Origin: Verrucomicrobiota bacterium
GTDB taxonomy: Bacteria > Verrucomicrobiota > Verrucomicrobiia > Limisphaerales > UBA9464
Length of the DNA: 54,519 bases
NCBI GenBank assembly: GCA_947471985.1
Contig: CANIZL010000039.1
Coordinates: forward strand, 1-54,519
Direction of reading: 5' to 3'
In this document: in pieces, positions 17,261 to 26,551 of the stretch
Layout of the letters: every line of letters begins with the position of its first letter
How positions within the stretch are numbered: the first letter of the stretch is position 1
Made by a program: the position numbers and the translations under genes
Notes under the pieces: model-generated
Databases searched by the model: none
Told to the model about the DNA's origin: nothing
Seen by the model: the letters and a program-made list of their open reading frames with translations, nothing else

Positions 17261-17731
17261 ATGATGATGAAAAAGACCGAGGTACTTCGCTTCACCGGCC
17301 CGGTGAGGCGGGATCCGGCTATTGAAGCCTGGATGAAGAGGCAATCCGGCGCCTTGTAGCCCATCGCCCGGCACTGGTTTGAGGTCCTGCGTGCGTGTGG
17401 CAACGACGTGCGGGAGTTGCTGCACGACGGCCATCCGACGGCCTGTGTCGACGATGCGGGCTTTGCCTACGTCAATGCCTTCCAGAGTCACGTGAACGTT
17501 GGCTTCATTCGCGAGGCCGAAATTGCGGACCCGCACAGTGTGTTGGAAGGCACCGGCAAATTCATGCGCCACGTGAAGATCACACCGGACGATGAATTCG
17601 ATCCCACCGCCTTGATGAATCTGGTCAGGGCGGCGTACGCCGATATGAAGGCGCACGTTGAGGCTGAGTCAGGGCAATTGCCAGTCGACGGGCCAGCCAA
17701 GGAGAAAACTCGACCGCCAATGTGGCACTGA
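17261..17731 (+). pseudogene. DUF1801 protein gene interrupted by an amber codon
   Basis: Reading from the ATG at 17261 gives a normal DUF1801 start (TEVLRFTGPVRRDPAIEAWM) to residue 32, then TAG at 17357-17359, then the same frame continues without gap as PIARHWFEVLRACGNDVREL, followed by LLHDGHPTACVDDAGFAYVN, HVNVGFIREAEIADP and TGKFMRHVKI. The frame is intact on both sides, so the only lesion is one nonsense base, for example CAG to TAG. The full product would be 156 residues, normal for the family, whose function is poorly known (some are iron-chaperone or YdhG-like). A restart at the GTG at 17408 would make only the C-terminal two thirds. Recent inactivation or a sequencing error are the likely explanations. 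Confidence 0.8.
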
Positions 17732-17897
17732 TGAAGCGTGAGGTCGCAGGGCGGAGCGTCTAATTTTGGTGGGATCGTCGCCTGTATTGGAATCCCTGGG
17801 GACTTGGGGAAGCTGGTAAAGGCGTTTCCGGATTGGTTTCGGGGACGGGACTGAAATTGGATGGGAAACCAGTGCCTAAGCGGCACGGCTTTATGAG

Positions 17898-18572
17898 TCA
17901 GGGGCGGGGGCGGGAATCGCTGTTTCGTCGGCGGTTGAGGCTGCGAATGGCGTCGTCCGCCAGATTGCAAACGCGCAGAACGCAGCCGCGTTCGTCTCGA
18001 TTCGGAATCTCGGATTCGTCCTGCAAGAAGGGTTCCAAGTGCGGGATTGAGTCGGGGTCGCCCAATTCCCCCAGTGCCTGGATGGCTTCGGGGCGCAGCG
18101 CCGGGTAGACCAGATAGGCCTCGATCACCGGACGCAGTCCGGGCGTGGCGAGTTTCCCCAAGATTTGCAGGATTGCCCGGCGCACCATCACTGCGGTGCG
18201 CCGCTCGAGCAGTTTCAGCAATCTTGGGACGAGACGGGAATCGGTGATCGACCAGACCACCATCGCAATCCCATCATCGGGTTGATCGTCGGCCAGCAGC
18301 GCCTGCCAGGCGCTGTAGCTCTGATCCGCACCCAGCAGGGCCTCCAGTCCGCGGATTGCGTTCACCGTGGTCCAGGCATCCACTGGCCCGGCGAGAACCT
18401 CCCGGTAAATCTGCAGCGCCTCCGCGTGGATCGACGGATCGTGTTTCGCCAAATGATGCAAGGCTTGCAGCGCCTGGCCGCGGTAAGAGTCGTCCTTCGA
18501 TTGAAGCGCCGCCCGCACCTGCGCGCAGGTCGCAAAAGGCTCGGGTGGCCGGAAGAGTTTATCCCAAAACAT
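17898..18572 (-). CDS. HEAT-repeat protein
   Basis: 224 residues from the ATG at 18572 (MFWDKLFRPPE). The body is a chain of helix pairs of HEAT type: RGQALQALHHLAKHDPS, WTTVNAIRGLEALLGA, VMVRRAILQILGKLATPGLRP, LRPEAIQALGELGDPDSIPHL and a final repeat ending in AIRSLNRRR. No enzymatic motif, signal peptide or membrane segment is visible. Such solenoids are protein-binding scaffolds; the partner is unknown. The frame upstream to 18707 is open but lacks repeats, so I exclude it. Confidence 0.78.
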   Translation of the reverse strand: MFWDKLFRPPEPFATCAQVRAALQSKDDSYRGQALQALHHLAKHDPSIHAEALQIYREVLAGPVDAWTTVNAIRGLEALLGADQSYSAWQALLADDQPDDGIAMVVWSITDSRLVPRLLKLLERRTAVMVRRAILQILGKLATPGLRPVIEAYLVYPALRPEAIQALGELGDPDSIPHLEPFLQDESEIPNRDERGCVLRVCNLADDAIRSLNRRRNSDSRPRP

Positions 18573-18757
18573 CCACCCGCCAGATGCCACGCCGTTGGGC
18601 GCGCGGCAAGTTTCGAGATTCGATCTATGTTTCTTCCGATCATTCCCCCGTCTCGACGCGGAGCCCCAGGGGCACGGCGCAGCAGAATGAACTTCGAAGA
18701 CTCCCATTGAGTGATTCTCTGATAGCTAAAGGCAGGCTTACTTTTGAACTTTTGAAA

Positions 18758-18785
18758 GTAAAAGGGGGCCGCAAACGAATGCGGC
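18758..18785 (-). terminator. Probable intrinsic terminator after the efflux operon
   Basis: On the minus strand GCCGCA-TTCGTT-TGCGGC is followed by CCCCTTTTA, about 107 nt past the stop of the beta-helix chimera. The rest of 18573-18892 shows nothing further apart from a small TTACTTT...AAAGTAA inverted repeat next to it. Confidence 0.5.
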
Positions 18786-18892
18786 AATAGGAGGTTCAAA
18801 TGCACGCGGATGGGAACGGGACCCCGATGATTTGGCGTGGGGGAACGTGTCGCAGCGGTAAATTCACCTTGGGGGGCCGTACCGTCCAGGAC

Positions 18893-20032
18893 CTAGTTCG
18901 TGCCGAGCTGTTTGTTGGGGCAGTCGGTGCTGGGGAATCCATTGCAGCCGATGGCAATCAGGCAGGCTTGAAGGCCAATGGTCCCGTTATCGCTGGATCC
19001 GAAAGAATAACTCACGATGGCTGTCGCGCGAAGGCCGATATTGGTCTCGCTTCGGCCAAAGCAGTTGGCTGCGGTGCCGGCCTCGATTCCATACCCGCTG
19101 TAACTGCGGCCGTCGCAGTTACCGGCGCTGCCAGCCAGGATTCCCGATGCCGCCCCCGTGGTCCATCCTCGGCAGTTCTGCGCTGTTTGAGCTTCAATGC
19201 CGACTCCGAGTTCGGATACCCCATGGCTGTCCGCGACGGTATATCCGGGCGCGTGAATGGCGGCGCCGGACCCATGAACTGTGGCGCGGCTGCGGCTGAC
19301 CAAGCCGATCAGAGTTTCGCCGAAGCTGGGACTACTTCCCAGGTCGATGCCATGGGATCCCACGTTTTGCACGGTACAGTCCGTCACCATGGCCGCGGCG
19401 ATGCCCACACCGCCGCAGTTTTCCACGTTGCAACGGGACACGGTACCATTGGCTGCCGAATTAGAGAGGAAGCCGGCGGGATTCAAGCTGATCCCGCTTG
19501 CGCGGGTCCCAGCGACGCTGAGATCGCTGACCTGGATGCTCGTTCCGGCGGATCCGGCGGTACCATCGCCACTGGCGATACCGATTTTCCAACCAGCCGG
19601 CACGGCGACCCACGCCTGCCCATTATAATTAAAGGTAGTCCCCCCCACGATGTGGCCATTTCGAATGATGAGCCCGCGCTTGCTATTGCCCCCGTGAATG
19701 GCGTCGCCGCCGTTCACTGCGGTGCAGATTAAGGAAAATCCGTTCAGATCCAGGGTGACATCATCCGAGGTGATCTCGATGCCGTGGACCCCGGGGGTGT
19801 TATCGATCGTGCCGACCACCGCGCCGCTGGTAAGGTCGATCACCTCGACTTTGGTGGCGTGCGAAAGATAAAGTCGATGAGCCTCGGAATCGATGGTGAG
19901 GTAATCCCACTGGGCGCTGCCGCCTACCGGGATCTCCCGGACCAGGTGATACGATTCCTCCGCGGCGCAGGTTAGCGCGGTTTGGAGGAGGCTCGATAGC
20001 GCAAGCGCGGCGAGGCTGTGGTGTGATTTCAT
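18893..20032 (-). CDS. Chimeric secreted protein: YncE-like start fused to beta-helix body
   Basis: 379 residues from the ATG at 20032. Residues 1-24 are a signal peptide. Residues 25-84 read as the first blade of a YncE/YVTN-type propeller: YHLVREIPVGGSAQWDYLTI, AHRLYLSHATKVEVIDL and GTIDNTPGVHGI. At about residue 85 (near 19780) the sequence turns abruptly into the opening of a right-handed parallel beta-helix, EITSDDVTLDLNGFSLI, as found in many Verrucomicrobiota secreted proteins, and continues as short Gly/Asn/Cys-rich coils (NGTVSRCNVENCGG, GILAGSAGNCDGR) to the end. The remaining propeller blades are missing. The frame is intact, so this is an in-frame fusion, not a frameshift. It lies 32 nt after the RND gene, where a propeller gene would be unsurprising. 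Product function unknown. Confidence 0.8.
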   Translation of the reverse strand: MKSHHSLAALALSSLLQTALTCAAEESYHLVREIPVGGSAQWDYLTIDSEAHRLYLSHATKVEVIDLTSGAVVGTIDNTPGVHGIEITSDDVTLDLNGFSLICTAVNGGDAIHGGNSKRGLIIRNGHIVGGTTFNYNGQAWVAVPAGWKIGIASGDGTAGSAGTSIQVSDLSVAGTRASGISLNPAGFLSNSAANGTVSRCNVENCGGVGIAAAMVTDCTVQNVGSHGIDLGSSPSFGETLIGLVSRSRATVHGSGAAIHAPGYTVADSHGVSELGVGIEAQTAQNCRGWTTGAASGILAGSAGNCDGRSYSGYGIEAGTAANCFGRSETNIGLRATAIVSYSFGSSDNGTIGLQACLIAIGCNGFPSTDCPNKQLGTN

Positions 20033-20064
20033 AAAAGTTGGGGGAAGTACTCCGGCAGGGCAGG

Positions 20065-23000
20065 TCACTGATTGGAAGCACCCCGGTGTCGCATCAGGTA
20101 ATACACTGTGGGGGTGGCAATCAGCGAGAGCAGGACGGAAACGCAGAGCGCCCCGATGACGGCGATTGCCAAGGGCTTGAGCATATCGGCACCATTCCCG
20201 ATGCCATACGCCAGGGGTAGCATGCCGAAGGCGGCGGCCATCGAGGTCATCAATACCGGCCGCAGACGACGGCGTCCGGATCGGACGAGGGCATCGGCGA
20301 GACTGGCTCCTTCTGCGCGGAGATGTTCAACAAGATCCAGCATCAGAATTCCGTTCTTGGCGACAATTCCGACTCCGATGATTGCGCCCAGGAAGGAAAC
20401 GACATTGAGCGACGTCCCGGTGATCCACAGGCCCACCACGGTGCCAAACATCGCCAGGACGGCGCCGAAGATGATGGCCAGCGGTTCGTAGAAGGAGCCG
20501 AATTCAATGAGCAGAACCGTGAACACCAGAAACACCGCCAAGGCGAGAACCAGAACGAGATTGCGGAAGGAGTCCTGCTGCTGCCGGAACAAGCCGCCGT
20601 ATTCGATCGTTCCAGGCGGAATCGATTTATCCAGGCTCAATTTCTTCTGGATGTCGGCGATCGCGCTGCCGAGATCTCGACCTTCCAGGCGGGCGGTGAT
20701 GGCCACGTTTTGTCGGAGATCGTCCCGGTGCAATTCCAGTTGGCCGGGAGTCTCCTCGAATGAGGCCACCTGCGAGAGTTTGATGAACGTTCCATCGGGG
20801 GTGCGCAGCGGCAAATCGCGAAGGCTCGCCACCCGGTCAATCTGCTGCGGATCCACGCGGACCCGGATCGCGATGACCCGATCACCTTCGAGCACCGAGG
20901 AGGCAACGACGCCCAACATGGCGGTGTTGACGGCCGCGGCGACGTCGCTGGCCATCAGCCCGAAACGTTCCATTTCGGGGTGCCGTGGCTTCAGACTCAG
21001 GCTTGGGCCCGCGTACACGAGCCCGCTCTTGCTATCGACGACGCCCTTAATCTTGCCGATCTGTTCCTCGATTTCCGGCGCCTTCCGTTTGAGGAATTCC
21101 AGGTCGGTGGAAAACAGTTTGACCTCGATGGGTTGGGGCTCGGAGGTGAGATCGCCGATCAGGTCGCCAAGAATTCCCAGAAACTCCCATTCGATGTCGG
21201 GGAGCGTCGCGTTGAACTGGTTTCTTAGATCGGCCATCACCTCCTGGGTGGACAGCTTGCGGCCGGGCTTGAGTTTGATCAGAAAGTCTCCGGTATTCGG
21301 CTCCGCAACTTCAAATCCCAGCGTGGCTCCGGTGCGGCGGGAATAGCTTTCGATATCCGGATGGGCGGTGATGATTTTCTCGGCAATGCGGAGTTGGCGA
21401 TCGGTTTCAGTGAGGCTGGTTCCCCACGGGCTCACGTAGTCGATAACGAAGCCACCTTCGTCCATGGGCGGAAGGAATTCACTCTCCAACCGCTGGTAGA
21501 TTCCCCATCCAAGCGATAGCACCACGGCACACACCAGGAGTGTGAACCACCGGTAATGGAGCGCCCCCCGCAACGCGAATTCGTAGAGGCGGATCACCCG
21601 GCTCAGGATGAATCCACCCTCGATATCCGGGTGCGGATTGGCGCCCGGCGATGGAGGTTTTCGATCGCGGAGAAACCATGCGGCGAGCGACGGAGTTAAA
21701 GTCAGGGCCAGCACCAGCGAGGTGAGCAGGGCGACCACCATGGTTAACGCGAGGGCGCGAAAAAAGACGCCCGTGATACCATCGAGAAACGCCAGAGGAA
21801 TGAAGACCACGACCGGCGTCAGGGTGGAGCCGATCAAGGGAAGCAGCAGTTCGCCGATGCCCGCCTGCACCGCTTCCAAGCGGGGAAGGCCGCTCATAAT
21901 CCGGGCGTGAATCGCTTCGACCACCACGATCGCGTCATCGATGACCAGACCCACGGCGGCGGCGATGCCTCCCAGCGTCATGATATTGAGACTCATGCCC
22001 GTCGCCTTCATGGCCAGGAGCGTGATGAGAACGGTGACGGGAATGACGATGATGGCGGTGAGGGTGGTGCCCCAGTTCTTGAGAAATAGGTAGAGGATCA
22101 CTACCGAGAGCAGCAGGCCGAAGAGGATGGCGTCACGAACGCTGGCGGCCGATTCGCGGACAAAGAGGGATTGATCGTAAAACGATACGATTCGGACATC
22201 GGGTGGCAGGTCCCGTTTCAATTCATCGAGGGCGGTCTTGAGTCCGTTGGCGATTTCGATGGTGCTGCCGTCCGATTGACTTCGCACGTTGAGGAGGACC
22301 GCGGGAACGCCCTCGGCCGACACCACCTTGAAGGCGGGTTCGGGACCCCGTTCGATCCGGGCGAAATCCTTGAGGTGAACCGGGCGATTGTTGACCACCG
22401 CCACGATGAGATTTTCGAGCTCGGGAATTCCGTGAACCCGGCCATCCACCACCGCGAGATAAAGCGTGTGGTTTTCTTCGTGCATGCCGGTCGGAGTAAT
22501 TTGACTGTTCCGGGCCAGCGCCTCGGTGACCTGCGGTAGGCTCAGATTGACGGACTGCAGGCGCAGGGGATCGACGATGACATGATATTCCGGGGTCTGT
22601 CCGCCCACCTGATCGACCCGGGCGACACCGGGGATTCGCAAGAGCCGGGGTTTGATGTCGTATCGCCCCATTTCCCATAGCTCCATACCGGTCCGATGGG
22701 GACTGGTCAGGCTCACGCTCAGAATGGGAAAGGCCGAAAACGTCAAGCGCCGAACGGCGGTGCTGACTGTGGCGGGGAGCGTGGAACGGATCTGACCCAG
22801 CCGGGCTTCCACATGCAGTTCGGCTTCCACCATGTTGACATTCCAGCCAAAAAAAACGCTAACTTCCGCAGAGCCCCGCCCGGTGGTCGACCGCACGCGG
22901 AGGGCACCGGGAGTGTCCTTCATTGCCTCCTCAATGGGCCGTGTGACGCTGGCCATCATCTCGTCGGCGGGCATCACGCCATTGTCCACGACGATGACGA

Positions 23001-23145
23001 CCCGGGGGAAGTTGGTTTGCGGAAAGACGGACGAGGGCAGGTGGAACGCGGCATAGATTCCGCCCAGGCACAGCGCCAGGTAGACGAAAACGATCGCCAG
23101 GCGATGACGGATGGCGAAGCGCCCGATTGCGGAAGAGGAATTCAC
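20065..23145 (-). CDS. RND efflux transporter permease (AcrB family)
   Basis: 1026 residues, normal RND length. It is the inner-membrane proton-driven pump of a tripartite exporter. Seen in order: first membrane helix at about 10-30, porter domain, helices around FGLLLSVVILYLFLKNWG, then GGIAAAVGLVIDDAIVVVE (TM4 with the paired Asp needed for proton transfer), then the second half with DEGGFVIDYVSPWGTSLTET and helices 8-12. The pattern FPQTNFPRVVIVVDNGVMPA and the lack of metal-site motifs suggest a general efflux pump rather than a CusA-type pump; the cargo is unknown. The gene begins 20 nt after the adaptor gene and is followed 32 nt later by the chimeric gene, so all four share an operon. 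Confidence 0.93.
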   Translation of the reverse strand: MNSSSAIGRFAIRHRLAIVFVYLALCLGGIYAAFHLPSSVFPQTNFPRVVIVVDNGVMPADEMMASVTRPIEEAMKDTPGALRVRSTTGRGSAEVSVFFGWNVNMVEAELHVEARLGQIRSTLPATVSTAVRRLTFSAFPILSVSLTSPHRTGMELWEMGRYDIKPRLLRIPGVARVDQVGGQTPEYHVIVDPLRLQSVNLSLPQVTEALARNSQITPTGMHEENHTLYLAVVDGRVHGIPELENLIVAVVNNRPVHLKDFARIERGPEPAFKVVSAEGVPAVLLNVRSQSDGSTIEIANGLKTALDELKRDLPPDVRIVSFYDQSLFVRESAASVRDAILFGLLLSVVILYLFLKNWGTTLTAIIVIPVTVLITLLAMKATGMSLNIMTLGGIAAAVGLVIDDAIVVVEAIHARIMSGLPRLEAVQAGIGELLLPLIGSTLTPVVVFIPLAFLDGITGVFFRALALTMVVALLTSLVLALTLTPSLAAWFLRDRKPPSPGANPHPDIEGGFILSRVIRLYEFALRGALHYRWFTLLVCAVVLSLGWGIYQRLESEFLPPMDEGGFVIDYVSPWGTSLTETDRQLRIAEKIITAHPDIESYSRRTGATLGFEVAEPNTGDFLIKLKPGRKLSTQEVMADLRNQFNATLPDIEWEFLGILGDLIGDLTSEPQPIEVKLFSTDLEFLKRKAPEIEEQIGKIKGVVDSKSGLVYAGPSLSLKPRHPEMERFGLMASDVAAAVNTAMLGVVASSVLEGDRVIAIRVRVDPQQIDRVASLRDLPLRTPDGTFIKLSQVASFEETPGQLELHRDDLRQNVAITARLEGRDLGSAIADIQKKLSLDKSIPPGTIEYGGLFRQQQDSFRNLVLVLALAVFLVFTVLLIEFGSFYEPLAIIFGAVLAMFGTVVGLWITGTSLNVVSFLGAIIGVGIVAKNGILMLDLVEHLRAEGASLADALVRSGRRRLRPVLMTSMAAAFGMLPLAYGIGNGADMLKPLAIAVIGALCVSVLLSLIATPTVYYLMRHRGASNQ

Positions 23146-23165
23146 GCCTTTTGGGTGGGGTGAAA

Positions 23166-24191
23166 TTATTCGCCAACGACCCGGATCCGGGTCGCGAATT
23201 GTTGGGTCATGATCAAGCCGTACGCTCCCTCGGTCACGACCGGCTGGTCGACGGCCACGCCCTCTCCCTCCACTTCGATCCAGCCTTCATTGCGCAGCCC
23301 CACGCGGACCGGTTTCAAGACGGCTTTCTCGCCTTCGACGACTGCGATGAAGGTGGCTCCGGTGGCATCCTTGGCGACGCTCGCGACGGGGACCACCAGG
23401 CGATCCTTTCGTTCTTCGGTCACCACCCGGGCGCGGATAAACTGACCCGGACGCAGACCGCTGTTCGGGACGATACCGGCGCGTGCAATACCGGCGCCGG
23501 TTTTGGGATCCAATTGGGCCCCGATAAAACTCAGCGACGTACTGAAATGATTGGTGGAATCGGTCGTGCCCACGTCGACGGCTTGCCCCGTCTTCAACAG
23601 CGCGGTTTCGGCGGAGGCTATGTTGAGGCTGATCACCAGTCGGTCCAGATCGACTATCTCCGCCAGCACGCTGGTCAAGTCCGCCGCTTCGCCGCGCTTC
23701 ACGTTCACTCGTGTGACCGTTCCGGAAAGCGGCGCCCGGATCTGCAGCAAGGCCTGCTGCGCGCGGGCGTTGGCCCATTGTTGCTCGGCCTCCTGCAATA
23801 GCTTGAGGGAAGTGCCTTCGGTTTGGATCAGCCGTTTCTGCCGTTCGAGCGTCTTCTGCGCGAATTGCACGGCCACCTCGGCGGCCCGCCCATCGAGCTC
23901 GAACAGCACTGCATCCTGCGCGACGAGCTGACCTTCGACGCAATGGACCTCGGTGACGATTCCGGGCACGCCCACCGCGAGCCGTGCGCTGGCGGTCGGT
24001 TCGGGCTCGACCACTCCGTAAGCCGTCACGTAGTTGCGCAGGGTAGCCCGAACAATCTTGCCGACGTGAACCGGCACCAGAGGCTCCGGTTTCTTTTCCT
24101 CCTCGGCGGAGTTCACCGGCTTGAACCACACCAGCCACCCCAGGCCGGCTAAAACTCCCACAAGAAGGACTGGGATAATGAGTTTTTTCAT
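23166..24191 (-). CDS. Periplasmic adaptor (membrane fusion) subunit of RND pump
   Basis: 341 residues from the ATG at 24191, whose ATGA overlaps the stop of the TolC-family gene. A single N-terminal helix (about 4-23) anchors it in the inner membrane; there is no lipobox. HlyD/AcrA layout: barrel-sandwich half VGVPGIVTEVHCVEGQLV, a helical hairpin (VQFAQKTLERQKRLIQTE), the second half-motif IRAPLSGTVTRVNVKRGE, then the beta-barrel and membrane-proximal domains (RPGQFIRARVV). It links the RND permease to the outer-membrane channel. The overlap fixes the start and implies coupled translation. Confidence 0.92.
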   Translation of the reverse strand: MKKLIIPVLLVGVLAGLGWLVWFKPVNSAEEEKKPEPLVPVHVGKIVRATLRNYVTAYGVVEPEPTASARLAVGVPGIVTEVHCVEGQLVAQDAVLFELDGRAAEVAVQFAQKTLERQKRLIQTEGTSLKLLQEAEQQWANARAQQALLQIRAPLSGTVTRVNVKRGEAADLTSVLAEIVDLDRLVISLNIASAETALLKTGQAVDVGTTDSTNHFSTSLSFIGAQLDPKTGAGIARAGIVPNSGLRPGQFIRARVVTEERKDRLVVPVASVAKDATGATFIAVVEGEKAVLKPVRVGLRNEGWIEVEGEGVAVDQPVVTEGAYGLIMTQQFATRIRVVGE

Positions 24192-25621
24192 CGGGGAAGG
24201 GGATGGGACGGATCGCTGGTCGCGCGCGGAGAGGATTCCCATTCGGAGGCGCGGATCCCAAGTGTGCCTTGCAGGGCATCTTCGAGCAATCCGTAGGCCT
24301 GACGGGATTTGGTGAGTGAATCGAGGCGCGCGATCGCGGAGGCACTTAACTGGAGTCGAAGGGCCGCGAGGTCGGCTTTGGAGATCTCACCCGCGCTCAC
24401 CATGGCCTGCGCACTCGCCTCCTGTTGGAGGAGATTCGTCCGCAGCGTATCGGTATCCGCAGCTTTTTGGCGGGCCGCGAGGTAGCCGGCCACGGCCTTC
24501 TCGACTTCACCAATCGCACGAGCCTGGACGGCATTGAAAATGGCGGCCGCCTCGGTGCGCCGGGTCAACGCCTCGCCGATGGCGCCCTTGTTTTGGTTGA
24601 AAACCGGCAGCGTCATCGAGGGACCGATCGACCATTTGTGGTCGCCCTGATCGAATTCGTAACCGGGGCTCAAGTGGATGTCCGGGTACTGTCGGGCGAT
24701 CTCCAACTGCAGCGCGGACTGGATAGAGGCGTATTCGGCGAGCGCACTCAAGACGTCGGCCCGGTTGAGCAGCGCGTGACGGCGGGCTTCGGAATTCGGA
24801 ATTTCCGTCGGCAGATTTTCAATTTCCGTGAACGAGAAAACCACTCCCCCCAGCGCCGCGGCGGGCAGCCCGAGTGCGTCCGCCAATTGCACTTTGGCCT
24901 CGGCGCGTTGTCGCCGGGCATCCTGCAGGGCCAATCGTGTACCGTCCGCGGCAATGCGCGCTTGGGTGCGGTCAAACGCCGAGATGGCGCCCGCCTGGTA
25001 CTGGCCGTCGAGAATTTGGAGGTTGGCGGACTGAACTGCCTGCTGTTGTTGCCATAAGTCCTGTAATTCCCCGGCGGTGTGGTACTCCAGCAAGGCCTGC
25101 CGCACCCGGCTGCGAACGCTCCACGCCACCGAGGCGATATTCCAACGGGCTGCTTCCGCCAATTCTCCCGCCTGCGCCATCCGATACCCGCGTTTACCGG
25201 CGGTCTCAATCGGGATGTCCAAGGCGGACGTCACGATCCAGGGCGAGGGAATCCGCGTGGTGCTGTTGAACGCCGGGGCCAGACTGAGGATGGGATTGGG
25301 ACGCTCGCCGGCGGTTCGCTTCCCTGCTTGAACGACGGCCCAGCGTGCGCGGGCAACGTCGAGATCCGGATGGAAGTACAATCCGGTGAGGATAAGCTCA
25401 TTGAGGCCCCACGTCGTTAACGGCCAGGCCAAGGGTTTCGCCGGATGATTTCGGACGAGGAATTCCTTCAGCCCCGCATCCCGCAGGGAACGCGCGCCAA
25501 AGTCCGCGGCCACCTGGGCCGACGAAAGCGGTCGCGATTCAAAGCGGACACATCCGGCGCCCAGCAGGACGACGGCCACCGCGACCCACCGTTTCCAAGG
25601 TTGAAACCGCACAAAAATCAT
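24188..25621 (-). CDS. TolC-family outer-membrane efflux lipoprotein
   Basis: 477 residues. The start is an ATG at 25621; the leader ends in a lipobox (VVLLGAGC), so the mature protein is probably lipid-anchored like OprM/NodT channels. The long coiled-coil helices of the OEP fold are seen twice (for example QQQQAVQSANLQILDGQYQA and LLQQEASAQAMVSAGEISKA), with YEFDQGDHKWSIGPSMTLPVF as the beta-barrel-like segment. It is the exit duct of the RND pump. First gene of the operon; its promoter must lie within 25622-25875, where I see no clear consensus box. Confidence 0.9.
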   Translation of the reverse strand: MIFVRFQPWKRWVAVAVVLLGAGCVRFESRPLSSAQVAADFGARSLRDAGLKEFLVRNHPAKPLAWPLTTWGLNELILTGLYFHPDLDVARARWAVVQAGKRTAGERPNPILSLAPAFNSTTRIPSPWIVTSALDIPIETAGKRGYRMAQAGELAEAARWNIASVAWSVRSRVRQALLEYHTAGELQDLWQQQQAVQSANLQILDGQYQAGAISAFDRTQARIAADGTRLALQDARRQRAEAKVQLADALGLPAAALGGVVFSFTEIENLPTEIPNSEARRHALLNRADVLSALAEYASIQSALQLEIARQYPDIHLSPGYEFDQGDHKWSIGPSMTLPVFNQNKGAIGEALTRRTEAAAIFNAVQARAIGEVEKAVAGYLAARQKAADTDTLRTNLLQQEASAQAMVSAGEISKADLAALRLQLSASAIARLDSLTKSRQAYGLLEDALQGTLGIRASEWESSPRATSDPSHPLPR

Positions 25622-25875
25622 TGATCGGCCCGAGAAGGTTCAGCTCCAACTGGGCACTCGTGATGGGCGGACGCCAATCAATGCGTCCAAGCCCGCTCGC
25701 ACCCCGCGGGTCGTTGGTTAGGTCCCCGCACGCCTTCTGGACTTCAGGAGCATCATTCGGTTACGGATTTGCTCACCAATCGGGGCCAGTCCCCCCCCTG
25801 TCCGCAGCCCCAGTGCGGCGCAGGGAAGCTCGGTACGCCAGTGAAATCGGGAGATTCAATGGTGGATCCGGGCAA
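25622..25875. other. Upstream region of the efflux operon, nothing else recognised
   Basis: Non-coding by appearance. It must carry the promoter of the minus-strand efflux operon, but no strong -35/-10, -24/-12 or palindromic operator was found by eye. Confidence 0.35.
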
Positions 25876-25908
25876 ACAAAAACCGGCGGTCCTTGAGGAG
25901 CCGCCGGT
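25876..25908 (-). terminator. Intrinsic terminator after the DUF5069 gene
   Basis: Minus-strand stem ACCGGCGG / CCGCCGGT with a 10-11-nt loop followed by TTTTTG, 20 nt past the stop codon. A classic rho-independent terminator. Confidence 0.85.
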
Positions 25909-25928
25909 GGGTTGGTTCGGTCGCCCGG

Positions 25929-26375
25929 TTACTTCAGAACCGCGGCGTGGAACTCGTACCAATCGTCGAGATTGTTCAAATTGATCGCGTCCGACAGGGT
26001 CGAGCCGTCGTCCGGCAGACCGTTGGCGGTCAGGATGCCCTTCCGGGCTTCGTCCGTGTGGATGTAGCCAGCGATGGCGAGGTTCAGCTTGTGGATGGTC
26101 GCCTTGTCGAGCTTCACGCCCTGCTGCTTGCGGATCCAGGATTCGAATTGGGGATAGGTGGGCTTCTGTTCTTTGATGAACGCCTTGACCGCGTCGGCAT
26201 TCAAACCGAGGGCTCCGACCACCATGGAGTCATATCCGGCACCAATGCCCGGATAGCCATCGGCCAGCTTGCCAGCCGCTTCGAGGGAAACTTTGAGCCA
26301 GAGACGGGGAAGGTGCAGGACACCCAGCGGGCCGGCCACGCCGGAGCTGATCGTAGGAACGTATTTTGAACTCAT
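25929..26375 (-). CDS. DUF5069 domain protein
   Basis: 148 residues, all one DUF5069 domain. The family look is in GPLGVLHLPRLWLKVSLEAAGKL near the N-terminus, YDSMVVGALGLNADAVKAF and PTYPQFESWI in the middle. It is cytoplasmic with no signal peptide or metal motif. The family is common in Verrucomicrobiota and Planctomycetes; no function is known to me. It is monocistronic, with a strong terminator downstream and about 175 bp of non-coding sequence before the TOPRIM gene. Confidence 0.85.
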   Translation of the reverse strand: MSSKYVPTISSGVAGPLGVLHLPRLWLKVSLEAAGKLADGYPGIGAGYDSMVVGALGLNADAVKAFIKEQKPTYPQFESWIRKQQGVKLDKATIHKLNLAIAGYIHTDEARKGILTANGLPDDGSTLSDAINLNNLDDWYEFHAAVLK

Positions 26376-26551
26376 AGTGAGAGTGAACGCTTCATCCTAT
26401 CGGTTGGCGAGCGGTAGGGTCAAAAAGGAAATTGGAAAAACTCCCGCGGGCAACGCTCCGACAGCTGCGAAAATACAGGCCGGCGAACGCGGTTTCGCGG
26501 TTTTTGAGTGGATCGCGCCGACGTCGTCCCGGCCGATGCCCGCTCGGGCTT

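Noticed and set aside
17357-17359. Amber codon as pyrrolysine or other recoding
   Set aside because: No pyl genes and no supporting element are seen in the window; a simple nonsense change explains it better.
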